A stretch of 64,000 nt of DNA from Amphibiibacter pelophylacis (GCF_037688875.1 NZ_JAWDIE010000011.1:53290-117289); one strand, 5' to 3'. Counted from the stretch's first letter, positions 16,757 to 25,992 are shown. Translations and numbers: made by a program. The notes: a model not told the origin generated them from the sequence alone.

Positions 16757-17689
16757 TTATCGGTCTTTGGGGTCGAGCGCATCGCGCAGGCCGTCCCCGA
16801 TGAAGTTGATGCTGTACAGCGTCAGCGACAGCATCGCTGCCGGGAAAAGCAGCAGCCAGGGCAGCGCCTCCATCGAACTGGTGCCGTCGTGGACCAGCAC
16901 GCCCCAGCTGGTCATGGGCTCCTGCACGCCCAGGCCCAGGAAGGACAGCACCGATTCGGTCAGGATCACGCCCGGGATGGTGATGGTGGTGTAAACGACG
17001 ACGATGCCCAGCAGGTTGGGCACGACGTGGCGGAAAATCAGCCCCGGCGTGGACACGCCCAGCGCCCGCGCCGCTTCGATGTACTCGCGCGATTTGATGG
17101 TCAGCGTCTGGCCGCGCACCACGCGCGCCATGTCCATCCACGAAAACGCGGTGATGGTCAGCACGACGAGGTAGAAATCGCGCCCCAGCAGCGTCACCAT
17201 CAGGATGGCGATCAGCAGGTAGGGAATGGCGTAGAGCGTATCGACCACGCGCATCATCAGCGCATCGACCTTGCCGCCGACGAACCCGGCCGTCGCGCCC
17301 CACACGATGCCCACACCGACCGAGGCCAGCGTGGCCAGCAGCCCGACCATGAGCGAGATGCGACCGCCGATCAGCGTGCGCACCAGCAGGTCACGGCCCG
17401 ATTCATCGGTGCCAAACCAGTGCATCCCGGCCCAGGTGGGCGCCGAGGCGATGCGGTCCCAGTCGCTGTCGTCAAAGGCGTGCGGCAGCACCCAGGGGCC
17501 GATGACGCACAGCAGCGCGATCAGCGTGAGCACCACCAGCCCGGCGACGGCCGCGCGATTGCGCACGAAGCGGCGCCGCGCCTGCTGCCACAGGCCCTGG
17601 CTGGCCAGCGGCGCGGCGGCGGTGGCGGCCTGCACCGGGGCCAGGACCTGTTCCAGCTTGGAGGGGCTGGCGCTGCGGGGAGAAGTCAT
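16757..17689 (-). CDS. oppC: Peptide ABC transporter permease (OppC/DppC-like)
   Basis: This inner-membrane permease of the peptide importer has 310 residues and about six membrane segments. The N-terminal OppC-type segment (FVRNRAAVAGLVVLTLIALL) precedes the region HWFGTDESGRDLLVRTL characteristic of OppC/DppC. The permease EAA loop reads EYIEAARALGVSTPGLIFRH, and the C-terminus NFIGDGLRDALDPKDR is also typical. It starts nine bases after the oppB stop. Confidence 0.95.
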   Translation of the reverse strand: MTSPRSASPSKLEQVLAPVQAATAAAPLASQGLWQQARRRFVRNRAAVAGLVVLTLIALLCVIGPWVLPHAFDDSDWDRIASAPTWAGMHWFGTDESGRDLLVRTLIGGRISLMVGLLATLASVGVGIVWGATAGFVGGKVDALMMRVVDTLYAIPYLLIAILMVTLLGRDFYLVVLTITAFSWMDMARVVRGQTLTIKSREYIEAARALGVSTPGLIFRHVVPNLLGIVVVYTTITIPGVILTESVLSFLGLGVQEPMTSWGVLVHDGTSSMEALPWLLLFPAAMLSLTLYSINFIGDGLRDALDPKDR

Positions 17690-17698
17690 GCGGTTTCC

Positions 17699-18619
17699 TC
17701 AGTAACGGATGCGCGGGTCTAACCACGCATAGAGCAAATCCACCAGCAGGTTGAAAAGCACGGCGATGCCCGTCAGCAGCACGACCAGGCCCAGCACCAG
17801 CGTGTAGTCGCGGTTGGACGCGCCGTTGACCACCAGCTGGCCCAGGCCCGGCAGCGCGAAGACGGTTTCCGTGACCACGGCGGCGGTGATGTTGGAGATG
17901 GCCAGCGGCCCCAGCGCCGACGCCACCGGAATCAGCGCCGGGCGCAAAGCGTGGCGCAGCACGATGGTGCGCAGCGGCAGGCCCTTGGCGTGCGCGGTGC
18001 GGATGAAGGGGCTGTTCATCACCTCCAGCAGGCTGCCGCGCATGACGCGGCCCAGCGTGGCGACGTTGATCAGCGTCAGCAGCAGCACCGGCAGCACCAG
18101 GTAACGCGGCTCGAAGTTGTTCCAGCCGCCCGAGGGCAGCCAGCCCAGCACGATGGAGAACAGCAGGATCAGCAGCGGCCCCAGCACAAAAGACGGCACC
18201 ACGCTGCCCAGGTTGGCCAGCAGCATCACGCCGTAATCGACCGCACTGTTCTGGCGCAGCGCCGCCACGATGCCCAGCCCCACGCCCAGCACCACCGAGA
18301 TCAGCATGGCCGTACCGCCCAGGGTGAGCGACACCGGCAGCGCGCTGGCCACCAGGTCGTTGACCGACCAGTCTGCGTAGCGGAAGGACGCGCCCAGATC
18401 GCCGTGCAGCAGGTTGTTCAGGTAGTACAGATACTGCTGCCACAGCGGCAGGTCCAGGTGGTACTTGGCCTGCAGGTTGGCCAGCACCGCCGCTGACACC
18501 TGACGCTCGGAATCAAACGGCCCGCCGGGCGTGGCGTGCAGCATCAGGTAGCAGACGGTGATGACGGCCAGCATCGTGGGAATCGTCATCAGCACGCGGC
18601 GCAGGATGTAGGACAGCAT
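17699..18619 (-). CDS. oppB: Peptide ABC transporter permease (OppB/DppB-like)
   Basis: This 306-residue permease partners oppC. The N-terminus MLSYILRRVLMTIPTMLAV and the segment LDLPLWQQYLYYLNNLLHGD are classic OppB/DppB features. The EAA loop (PFIRTAHAKGLPLRTIVLRH) and the C-terminal LVDLLYAWLDPRIRY are present. It begins 30 bases after the oppA stop and is followed within nine bases by oppC. Confidence 0.95.
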   Translation of the reverse strand: MLSYILRRVLMTIPTMLAVITVCYLMLHATPGGPFDSERQVSAAVLANLQAKYHLDLPLWQQYLYYLNNLLHGDLGASFRYADWSVNDLVASALPVSLTLGGTAMLISVVLGVGLGIVAALRQNSAVDYGVMLLANLGSVVPSFVLGPLLILLFSIVLGWLPSGGWNNFEPRYLVLPVLLLTLINVATLGRVMRGSLLEVMNSPFIRTAHAKGLPLRTIVLRHALRPALIPVASALGPLAISNITAAVVTETVFALPGLGQLVVNGASNRDYTLVLGLVVLLTGIAVLFNLLVDLLYAWLDPRIRY

Positions 18620-18649
18620 GGGGCCCCTTTGGCTCAGTGCGGTTTGGGA

Positions 18650-20263
18650 TCAGTGCTTGATGATGTAGAGATCCTTGGCGCGCCAGCGGTCCATGGGGTT
18701 GTTCAGCGTATAGCCGCCCACCCAGGGCTTGACCAGGCGCACCACGGTGTACTGCAGCAGCGGCAGCATGGGGTAGTCCTCCATGTAGGCCTTTGTCGCC
18801 TGCGTCAGCAGCGCTTCGCGCTTTTTCGGATCGGTCTGGGCGTTGCCCTGGTCGATCAGCTTTTCGGCGGCGTCGTTGCAGGCGTTCTTGTTGTCGTTCT
18901 GCGTGCTGCGGCACTGCACCAGCGTCAGGAAGGTGGTGGCGTCGTTGTAGTCGCCGATCCAGCCGTTGCGCGCGATCTGGTACTGGCCATCGTGGCGGCG
19001 CTTGAGCAGCACCTTGAACTCCATGTTGTCCATGGTGGTGTTCAGGCCCAGCTTGGTCTTCCACTGCGAGGCGGCAAAAATCGCCATCTGCTTGTGGTAC
19101 TCGTCGGTGTTGTAGACGAAGTTGACCGTCGTGCCGGGCTTCACACCTGCTTCGGCCAGCAGCTTTTTGGCCTCGGCGACGCGCTTGTCCATGGGCCAGC
19201 TGGCCCAGTCATAGGTGGTCGGCAGGCCGCCATGCACGCCCTTGACCAGCGCGCTGTAGGCCGGCACCTGGCCGTCGGCGGTCACCTTCTGCGCCAGGAT
19301 GTCGCGGTCGATGACCATGCTCAGCGCCTGGCGCACGCGCCTGTCCTTCAGCAGCGGGTCCTGGTTGTTGAAGCTGTAGTAGCGCAGGCCCAGCATGGGC
19401 GCGTTGCGGATTTCTTTCGGGTACTGGGTCTTGTAGCGCGTGTAGCTGTTGGGCGGCAGCTGGTAGACCCAGTCGTTCTCACCGGACTGGTACATCTTCA
19501 CGTCGGTGCTGGCGTCGGGCACGGCCAGGAAGGTTTCCTGGGTGATCTGCACATTGGCCTTGTCCCAGTAGCTGTCGCTCTTGGTCAGCACGATGCGGTT
19601 GTTGACCTGCCACGATTTCAGCGCGTAGGCGCCGTTGCTGACGATGTTCTCCGGCTTGGTCCAGTTGACGCCATGCTGCTCGATGGCGGCCTTGGGCATT
19701 GGGTAAAAGCCGCTGTTGGACACCAGTTCGGCGAAGTAAGGCACAGGATAAGGCGTGGTGTACTCGACCGTCTGCTTGTCGATGGCCTTGATGCCGATGC
19801 TGTCCAGCGGCTTTTTGCCCTCGGACGCCTCGATGCCGTTGGCCACGAACACGCCAAACGTGCCCGCGTAGGACGAGGCCGTTTTCGGGTCCAGGAAGCG
19901 GCGCAGGCCGTAAACGAAATCGTCGGCGGTGACGGGCTGGCCGTTGCTCCAGCGCGCGTCCTTGCGCAGCTTGAAAACCCAGGTGGTGGGCGTGGTCTGC
20001 TTCCAGCTTTCGGCGACGCCAGGGACGACCTTGCCGCTGCTGTCGGTGGCGGTCAGACCTTCGAAAATCTCGCGCACGATGTTGTTGGCGGGCACCGATT
20101 CGGCCAGCGCCGGGTCCAGCGATTCGGGCTCGGAGCCGTTGTTGCGCACCAGCTCCTGCTTCGCAGCCAGCTGCACGCCGGGCGGCACGATGGCGGCCTG
20201 CACGGCGGGGGCCAGCCCCAGGGCCAGCAGCATCATCAGGGGGGTCAGGCGGTGGGTGGACAT
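18650..20263 (-). CDS. oppA: Peptide ABC transporter substrate-binding protein (OppA-like)
   Basis: This periplasmic solute-binding protein of SBP family 5 is about 537 residues. The signal peptide MSTHRLTPLMMLLALGLAPA ends near VQA-AI. The mature start includes NNGSEPESLDPALAESVPA, the family 5 entry motif, and later NWIGDYNDATTFL and RRVRQALSMVIDRD. It most resembles OppA/MppA. The start was chosen for the signal peptide and a GAGGAG ribosome binding site; the longer frame to 20395 has no such features. It heads the run of opp and bio genes. The ligand is probably a peptide, but murein peptide or another substrate is possible. Confidence 0.93.
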   Translation of the reverse strand: MSTHRLTPLMMLLALGLAPAVQAAIVPPGVQLAAKQELVRNNGSEPESLDPALAESVPANNIVREIFEGLTATDSSGKVVPGVAESWKQTTPTTWVFKLRKDARWSNGQPVTADDFVYGLRRFLDPKTASSYAGTFGVFVANGIEASEGKKPLDSIGIKAIDKQTVEYTTPYPVPYFAELVSNSGFYPMPKAAIEQHGVNWTKPENIVSNGAYALKSWQVNNRIVLTKSDSYWDKANVQITQETFLAVPDASTDVKMYQSGENDWVYQLPPNSYTRYKTQYPKEIRNAPMLGLRYYSFNNQDPLLKDRRVRQALSMVIDRDILAQKVTADGQVPAYSALVKGVHGGLPTTYDWASWPMDKRVAEAKKLLAEAGVKPGTTVNFVYNTDEYHKQMAIFAASQWKTKLGLNTTMDNMEFKVLLKRRHDGQYQIARNGWIGDYNDATTFLTLVQCRSTQNDNKNACNDAAEKLIDQGNAQTDPKKREALLTQATKAYMEDYPMLPLLQYTVVRLVKPWVGGYTLNNPMDRWRAKDLYIIKH

Positions 20264-20295
20264 GGACAGCTCCTCATTCAGTGTGATCGGGTCAT

Positions 20296-20336
20296 GAAAA
20301 ACAAAACGCAGGAGCAGCCGGCCGGCCACCCCTGCG
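20296..20336 (-). terminator. Probable terminator after the DUF4332 gene, upstream of oppA
   Basis: On the minus strand a stem CGCAGG/CCTGCG (20331-20336 with 20307-20312) encloses a GGCCGGCC-containing apical stem and is followed by TTTTGTTTTT. It separates the DUF4332 gene from oppA, so oppA probably has its own promoter in the short remaining gap. Confidence 0.55.
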
Positions 20337-20349
20337 CGGGTCGGTGAGG

Positions 20350-20760
20350 TCAGTACTGCAGCACGCGCGGCAGGGTTTTGGCCTCTTCGACCCACTGGGT
20401 GACCTCGGCCTCGGTGGGCACGCGGCGGGTGAGTTTTTTCTCGGCGTTCAGGGTTTCCAGCGCCGCAGCCAGGTTGGCGGCGTTGCGCTTGGACAGCTCG
20501 ACCACGGTGTTCACGCCGCTGGCCTGCAGCAGCTCGGCGAACTGGGCGCCCACGCCGTTGATGCGGAACAGGTCAACCATGTTGGCGAACTTGAGCACCT
20601 GCGCCTCGGACATGCCTGTGGCGGCGGCCAGGGCCTTGCGCTGCGCGGGTGTGGTTGTGGCCTTGAGCAGGCCATCGGTGTTGGTCACGCCTTGGGCGCG
20701 CAGTTTTTCGCCGGTCACGGGACCGATGCCTTCCACTTCTTCGATCTTGTAATTGGCCAT
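20350..20760 (-). CDS. DUF4332 helix-hairpin-helix protein
   Basis: This small (136-residue) cytosolic protein is made of two tandem helix-hairpin-helix-like units. The first is IEEVEGIGPVTGEKLRAQGV and the second LFRINGVGAQFAELLQASGV, each ending in a short helix. This duplicated pattern matches the DUF4332 family, often described as DNA- or partner-binding but without a known function. A TTCACCC spacer and AGGAG lie just before the ATG. It is transcribed alone, ending at a hairpin upstream of oppA. Confidence 0.85.
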   Translation of the reverse strand: MANYKIEEVEGIGPVTGEKLRAQGVTNTDGLLKATTTPAQRKALAAATGMSEAQVLKFANMVDLFRINGVGAQFAELLQASGVNTVVELSKRNAANLAAALETLNAEKKLTRRVPTEAEVTQWVEEAKTLPRVLQY

Positions 20761-20937
20761 GGGTGAACTCCTGGTGGGCTGGATGACAGCACCGGCAAAG
20801 CTGCCGGAATCAGCCGATTATTGTCCTGTCGCCCGACGGGTCCGGGCGAGGGGTCTGGGGATTCGGGGTAATCCCTGGGGTTATTTCAGGCCTGCGGCAG
20901 TGCCGGGCCGCGCCACCGCAGCCGCGATAATCCCGCC

Positions 20938-21804
20938 ATGAGCAACCCCACCCGCCCCCGGCCCGAGCGCACTTTCATCCTGTGCGCCGACGATTACGCG
21001 CACGACGCGGGCGTCAGCGCAGGCATCCTGGCGCTGGGCGACCAGCGCCGGCTGACCGCCACCAGCGCCATGGTGCTGTCGCCGCGCTGGGCGCAGGACG
21101 CCGCGCCGCTGCGCGAACGCCGGGGCCTGCTGGACGTGGGCCTGCACCTGGACTGGACCAGTCCTTTTGCCCAAGAGGCGGGCCACGGCATGGGCCTGGG
21201 CGCCCTGATGCTGCGCTCGCTCAGCCACACCCTGCCCGGCCGCCTGCGCCTGCAGGGCCTGATCGCCCGGCAGCTCGACGCCTTCGAGCAGCACTGGCAG
21301 GCCGTGCCCGACCACATCGACGGCCACCAGCACGTGCACCAGTTTCCCGGCCTGCGCCAGGCGCTGCTGGCCGAGCTGCAGCGCCGCTATGGCGACCGGC
21401 CGCAGCGGCCCTGGCTGCGTGTTTCGCGCCAGAACGCGACGGAGCGCGATCTCAAAGGCCGCATCATCGCCGCCATGGGCGCGCAGGCGCTGCTGCACTT
21501 CGCGCAGGAGCAGGCCTGGCCGCACGCGCCCTGGCTGAGCGGCGTTTACGGCTTTGACGGCGATGCCGCCACCTACCGCGCCCACATGCAGCGCTGGCTG
21601 GCCGCCCTGCAGCCCGGCACGGTGCTGATGTGCCACCCGGCGCAGGCCGTGTCCGGCCCCCTGGAACCCGCCGCCGCGCAGGACGGCATCGCCGCCGCGC
21701 GCCGCGCCGAATTCAGCTACCTGTCCAGCCCCGCCTTGGCCCGCGATCTGGATCAGGCCGGGGCCCGGCCGGTACGCATGGGGCAGATGGAGCGACACGG
21801 TTAA
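20938..21804 (+). CDS. ChbG/HpnK (YdjC) family carbohydrate deacetylase
   Basis: This 288-residue protein of the YdjC/ChbG fold probably removes an N-acetyl group from a sugar or glycolipid using a divalent metal. The metal-binding acidic pair is in ILCADDYAHDAGVS, the first histidine region in LDVGLHLDWTS and the HxH-type ligands in DHIDGHQHVHQFPGLR. A late catalytic region LMCHPAQ is present. HpnK members act on hopanoids and ChbG on diacetylchitobiose; neither context is visible here. It is divergent from the DUF4332 gene and 45 bases before the permease gene. Confidence 0.88.
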   Translation: MSNPTRPRPERTFILCADDYAHDAGVSAGILALGDQRRLTATSAMVLSPRWAQDAAPLRERRGLLDVGLHLDWTSPFAQEAGHGMGLGALMLRSLSHTLPGRLRLQGLIARQLDAFEQHWQAVPDHIDGHQHVHQFPGLRQALLAELQRRYGDRPQRPWLRVSRQNATERDLKGRIIAAMGAQALLHFAQEQAWPHAPWLSGVYGFDGDAATYRAHMQRWLAALQPGTVLMCHPAQAVSGPLEPAAAQDGIAAARRAEFSYLSSPALARDLDQAGARPVRMGQMERHG

Positions 21805-21849
21805 GATCGGGCCGTTTGAGCCCCGAACAGAACAAACCGGAGATACCCC

Positions 21850-23160
21850 ATGACCCCCAAGCCGCAGATGGCGCCGCAGGATTCGTCCCGCATGGCCGAT
21901 ATCACGCCCGCCAACCGGATCAAATCCATCGTCAGCGCCTCGTCGGGCAATCTGGTCGAATGGTTTGATTTTTATATTTACGCTTTCTTTTCACTGTATT
22001 TTGCCGCCTCGTTTTTCCCCAAGGGCGATACCACGGTGCAGCTGCTGCAGACCGCCGGTATTTTCGCCATCGGTTTTCTGATGCGGCCCATCGGCGGCTG
22101 GTTCTTTGGCAAACTGGCCGACCGCGTGGGCCGCAAATTCGCGCTCATGGTTTCCATCGTGATGATGTGCGGCGGGTCTCTGATGATCGCCCTGCTGCCC
22201 ACCTACGCGCAGATTGGCGTCTGGGCGCCCCTGCTTCTTTTGCTGGCGCGCATGCTGCAGGGCCTGGCCGTGGGCGGTGAATATGGCTCCAGCGCGACCT
22301 ATATGAGCGAAGTGGCCATTGATGGCAAACGCGGCTTTTACGCCTCCTTCCAGTATGTGACTTTGATTGGCGGGCAACTGCTGGCCGTGCTGGTGGTGGT
22401 GATCCTGGAAAGCCTGCTGGGCAAGGAGGCCCTGCGCGAATGGGGCTGGCGTGTGCCATTCGTGATCGGTGCGCTGGCCGCCGTGGTGGTGTTTTACCTG
22501 CGCCGGGGCATGCATGAAACCACGGGCTCCAACGTCAAGGTCAGCAAGGAGGCCGGAACGCTGCGCGGCCTGCTGCCGTACAAGGCGCCGTTTTTCATCA
22601 TCATGGGCATTACCGCCGGGGGCTCGCTGGCGTTTTATGTCATGACGACCTATATGCAGAAGTATCTGGTCAATACCGTCGGGTTCGAGCCCAAGGTGGC
22701 CAGCTATATCATGACCTGCGCACTGTTTGTTTATATGTGTGTGCAACCGCTGTTTGGCGCCATGGCCGATCGCATCGGACGCTACAACAGCCTGCGCTGG
22801 TTTGGCGTGCTGTCTGTGCTGCTGCTGGCGCCCATCATGCTGCTGCTTCAGGGGGTCAGCAACCCGTATATTGCTTTTGCCCTGATCATGACGGGTCTGT
22901 GCGTGAACAGCCTGTATACCTCGATCGGGGGTATTTTCAAGGCGGAGGTATTTCCTGCACACATTCGCGCTCTGGCGGTGGGTTTATCGTACGGTGTCGC
23001 CAACGCCCTATTTGGTGGCAGCGCCGAATTTGTCGCCCTCAATTTCAAAAATATGGGGAACGAGAACGGGTTTTACGCCTACACCCTGGTGATTTGCGCG
23101 GTGGGCTGGTTTTCGGTGTGGAAGCTCAAACCGCATCTGCATGCCAGCCATCTGCGGTGA
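21850..23160 (+). CDS. MFS dicarboxylate/alpha-ketoglutarate:H+ symporter (KgtP-like)
   Basis: This major facilitator superfamily transporter of the metabolite:H+ symporter group has 436 residues and about 12 membrane segments. Family motifs include SSGNLVEWFDFYIYAFFSLY at the first helix, GRKFALMVSIVMMCGGS in loop 2-3 and ARMLQGLAVGGEYGSSATYM in helix 4. The last two are nearly identical in style to KgtP. The start is preceded by CCGGAGATACCCC, a good ribosome binding site. Base composition is visibly less GC-rich than that of the neighbours. A terminator follows at 23203-23232. Confidence 0.9.
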   Translation: MTPKPQMAPQDSSRMADITPANRIKSIVSASSGNLVEWFDFYIYAFFSLYFAASFFPKGDTTVQLLQTAGIFAIGFLMRPIGGWFFGKLADRVGRKFALMVSIVMMCGGSLMIALLPTYAQIGVWAPLLLLLARMLQGLAVGGEYGSSATYMSEVAIDGKRGFYASFQYVTLIGGQLLAVLVVVILESLLGKEALREWGWRVPFVIGALAAVVVFYLRRGMHETTGSNVKVSKEAGTLRGLLPYKAPFFIIMGITAGGSLAFYVMTTYMQKYLVNTVGFEPKVASYIMTCALFVYMCVQPLFGAMADRIGRYNSLRWFGVLSVLLLAPIMLLLQGVSNPYIAFALIMTGLCVNSLYTSIGGIFKAEVFPAHIRALAVGLSYGVANALFGGSAEFVALNFKNMGNENGFYAYTLVICAVGWFSVWKLKPHLHASHLR

Positions 23161-23202
23161 AACGGCAGCTTTGAAACTGATGCGCTGAAACAAGCCACAG
23201 CA

Positions 23203-23232
23203 AAAAGCCCGCTTCAAGGAGCGGGCTTTTTT
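23203..23232. terminator. Bidirectional terminator between kgtP-like gene and glnB
   Basis: A perfect 10-bp stem (AAAAGCCCGC / GCGGGCTTTT) with an 8-base loop gives a T run on the plus strand and, because the stem starts with A, one on the minus strand too. It serves both convergent genes. Confidence 0.9.
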
Positions 23233-23257
23233 GCGGGGAAACGCTGAGGTCGCAGGC

Positions 23258-23596
23258 TTAAACCGCCTCTTCGTCCGTCTCGCCAGTGCGGATGCGGATG
23301 ACCTGGTCAACAGGCGAGACGAAAATCTTGCCGTCGCCGATCTTGCCGGTTTTGGCGGCCTTGATGATGGCCTCGATGGCGCGGTCGACGTCTTCGTCGC
23401 GCAGCACGACTTCCACCTTGATCTTGGGCAGGAAATCGACCACGTACTCGGCGCCGCGATACAGCTCGGTGTGGCCCTTCTGGCGGCCAAAACCCTTGAT
23501 CTCGGAAACCGTCAGGCCGGAGACCCCGATCTCAGCCAGCGACTCGCGGACTTCTTCGAGCTTGAAGGGCTTGATGATGGCGGTGACTTGTTTCAT
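23258..23596 (-). CDS. glnB: Nitrogen regulatory protein PII
   Basis: This 112-residue trimeric PII signal protein senses 2-oxoglutarate/ATP and is uridylylated under nitrogen limitation. The start MKQVTAIIKPFKLEEVRESL has an AGGAG site. The T-loop KGFGRQKGHTELYRGAEY carries the uridylylated tyrosine at position 51. The C-terminal part VEVVLRDEDVDRAIEAI and FVSPVDQVIRIRTGE is intact. No amtB is adjacent, which favours glnB over glnK, though the two are hard to separate by sequence alone. It is transcribed toward the shared terminator. Confidence 0.95.
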   Translation of the reverse strand: MKQVTAIIKPFKLEEVRESLAEIGVSGLTVSEIKGFGRQKGHTELYRGAEYVVDFLPKIKVEVVLRDEDVDRAIEAIIKAAKTGKIGDGKIFVSPVDQVIRIRTGETDEEAV

Positions 23597-23666
23597 GGGC
23601 GCTCCTGGGTAAAAGCCCAGTTTATACCGGAAATCCGCCCCTGCAATCTCCGGCCCGCCCGGCCGT

Positions 23667-24611
23667 TCAGCCGTCGGCGGTGATGATCTGGACGATGTCG
23701 GCCAGCTGCGCATCGACCTTCGCATTGTCCAGCTGGCAGGTGCCCGCCGCGTTGTGGCCACCGCCGCCGTAGCGCAGCATCAGCTCGCCGACATTGGTTT
23801 TCGAACTGCGGTCCAGAATGGATTTGCCCGTGGCCAGCACCGTGTTCTGCTTTTGCAGCCCCCACATGACGTGGATGGAAATGTTGCACTGCGGAAACAG
23901 CGCGTAGATCATGAACCGGTTGACGGCGTAGATCGTTTCCTCGCCGCGCAGGTCCAGAACGACGAGGTTGCCGTGGACAGTCGCGCAGCGCTGGATCTGG
24001 TCGCGCGCCAGCGGCTCGTGCTGGAAGAACAGCTCGACGCGCTCGTGCACGTCGGGCAGCTGCAGGATCTGCTCGATGGTGTGGTCGCGGCAGTAGCGGA
24101 TCAGCTCCATCATCAGCGCGTAATTGCTGATGCGGAAATCGCGGAAACGCCCTAGGCCCGTGCGCGAATCCATCAGGTAATTCAGCAGCACCCAGCCGGT
24201 CGGGTTCAGGATCTCGTCGCGGCTGAACTGCGCCGAATCGGCCTTGTCCACGGCGTCCATCATGTCCTGGCCGATGCGCGGGAAAGTCGCCTCGCCGCCG
24301 TAGTGGCGGTAGACCACGCGCGCCGCCGAGGGCGCATCCGGGTCGATGATGTGGTTGGGGCGCTCGCCCGCGTTGCGCAGCGTTTCGGACAGGTGGTGAT
24401 CGAACACCAGATGCGCCTGCGCCACATAGGGCAGGTTGGTGACGATGTCACGCGGTGTGATGGCCACGGTGCCATCCTGCATGTCTTTGGGGTGGACGAA
24501 CTTGATGTCGTCGATGAGATCCAGCTCGTTGAGCAGCACGGCGCACACCAGGCCGTCGAAATCGCTGCGCGTCACCAGTCGGAATTTGTCGGTTGTTTGG
24601 GCGGTGGTCAT
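23667..24611 (-). CDS. DHH-family phosphoesterase
   Basis: This 314-residue member of the DHH/DHHA1 superfamily (RecJ/NrnA/exopolyphosphatase-like) has the N-terminal metal-binding DFDGL (RLVTRSDFDGLVCAV), the name-giving VFDHH, and a C-terminal DHHA1-type GGGGHNAAG. The family includes enzymes that cleave oligonucleotides, cyclic dinucleotides or polyphosphate. Which applies here is unknown. The start MTTAQTTDKF is chosen because the upstream extension to 24767 is low-complexity and overlaps the divergent MFS gene start. It may be co-transcribed with glnB (70-base gap). Confidence 0.85.
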   Translation of the reverse strand: MTTAQTTDKFRLVTRSDFDGLVCAVLLNELDLIDDIKFVHPKDMQDGTVAITPRDIVTNLPYVAQAHLVFDHHLSETLRNAGERPNHIIDPDAPSAARVVYRHYGGEATFPRIGQDMMDAVDKADSAQFSRDEILNPTGWVLLNYLMDSRTGLGRFRDFRISNYALMMELIRYCRDHTIEQILQLPDVHERVELFFQHEPLARDQIQRCATVHGNLVVLDLRGEETIYAVNRFMIYALFPQCNISIHVMWGLQKQNTVLATGKSILDRSSKTNVGELMLRYGGGGHNAAGTCQLDNAKVDAQLADIVQIITADG

Positions 24612-24757
24612 GGGCGTCCTCGTGATGCCGTGCAGCTTACGCAGGGCGGCGCTTCTGCGGGCCACGATCAGCGCGGCTTTTTGCCGTTTATTCCCCGCGG
24701 CCAGCGGGGCAGCCCGCGCCGCCGCACAATCGGCGACCCTCTGAAAGCCCACACCCC

Positions 24758-25987
24758 ATGACCCCATCCGCCCCGACCGGCCTCACGCCCCGCCGCGAAC
24801 TGCTCCTGCTGCTGACGCTGGCCGGCATCCAGTTCACCAATGTGCTGGACTTCATGATCATCATGCCGCTGGGGCCACAGTTCATTCACCTGTTTGGCAT
24901 CAGCAGCGCGCAGTTTGGCGTGCTGGTCTCGGCCTATACCTTCGCCGCCGGGGCCTCGGGGCTGCTGGCCGCCACCTACATCGACCGGCTGGACCGCAAG
25001 ACGCTGCTGCTGGTGCTCTACGGCGGCTTTGCGCTGTCCACGCTGGCCTGCGCGCTGGCGCCCACCTACGGCACGCTGCTGGGCGCGCGCGTGGCAGCCG
25101 GGCTGTTTGGCGGGGTGCTGATGGCGCTGGCGCAGACCATCGTCGGGGACGTGATTCCCTTCGAGCGGCGCGGGCGCGCCATGGGCGTGGTGATGTCGGC
25201 GTTTTCGGCCTCGACCGTGGCGGGCATTCCGCTGGGCCTGTGGATCGCCAACCGCTGGAGCTGGCACATGCCCTTTGTGGCCATCGCCGTGCTGTCGGCG
25301 CTGCTGATTGTGTTCGCCGCGCTGACCCTGCCGCCGCTGCGCGGCCATCTGGACGGCGGCAGCGTCCGGGGTGGCGGTTTCGCACAGCGCCTGGCCAGCG
25401 TGCTGGGCCACGCAGGCGCACGGCGCGCCATGATGTTCACCGCGCTCAACAATTTCGCCGGGTTCACCGTCATCCCCTTCATCACCGTGTACCTGACCGC
25501 CAACGCGCGGCTGGCGCCGGACGTGATTCCGCTGGTGTATCTGGTCGGCGGCGCAGCCACGCTGCTCAGCGCGCGCCTGATCGGGCGCAGCAGCGACCAG
25601 TACGGCAAGGTGCCGACCTACAGCGTGCTGGCCGTGGGCATGGCTGTGCCGCTGATGGCCACCACGCTGATCACGCCCGCCTGGCCGCTGGCGGCGGTGC
25701 TGGTGGTGACCACGCTGTTTTTCACGCTGGTCAGCGGGCGCATGATCCCGGCGATGGCCATCCTGACCGCCGCCACAGCCCCGGCGGTGCGCGGCACCTT
25801 CATGACGCTGAATTCGGCCGTGCAGTCGGCGGCCATGGGGGCGGCCTCGTTTGTCGCCGGGCTGATCGTCACCCAGGACAGCCAGGGCCTGCTGCACAAC
25901 TACCCGGCCTCGGCGCTGCTGGGCATCCTGAGCAGCCTGGGCGCGCTGCTGCTGGCGCGGCGCCTGACCCTGCACACCAGCGACTGA
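24758..25987 (+). CDS. MFS drug/arabinose-efflux-type transporter
   Basis: The product is a 409-residue major facilitator protein with about 12 membrane segments. The first helix contains IQFTNVLDFMIIMPLG and the helix 2-3 loop is IDRLDRKTLLLVLYGG, a DHA1-type pattern. The helix 4-5 region VGDVIPFERRGRAMGVVMSA resembles sugar-efflux and CmlA-like exporters. The substrate is unknown. It starts in the 147-base divergent gap beside the DHH gene and ends five bases before the metallo-hydrolase gene, so the two are probably one transcript. Confidence 0.88.
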   Translation: MTPSAPTGLTPRRELLLLLTLAGIQFTNVLDFMIIMPLGPQFIHLFGISSAQFGVLVSAYTFAAGASGLLAATYIDRLDRKTLLLVLYGGFALSTLACALAPTYGTLLGARVAAGLFGGVLMALAQTIVGDVIPFERRGRAMGVVMSAFSASTVAGIPLGLWIANRWSWHMPFVAIAVLSALLIVFAALTLPPLRGHLDGGSVRGGGFAQRLASVLGHAGARRAMMFTALNNFAGFTVIPFITVYLTANARLAPDVIPLVYLVGGAATLLSARLIGRSSDQYGKVPTYSVLAVGMAVPLMATTLITPAWPLAAVLVVTTLFFTLVSGRMIPAMAILTAATAPAVRGTFMTLNSAVQSAAMGAASFVAGLIVTQDSQGLLHNYPASALLGILSSLGALLLARRLTLHTSD

Positions 25988-25992
25988 GCCCC

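Noticed and set aside
14667..20349. A biotin operator (BirA-type) or riboswitch controlling bioDB
   Set aside because: No BirA-like inverted repeat or leader structure was found before bioD (it starts inside oppF) or in the short gap before oppA.
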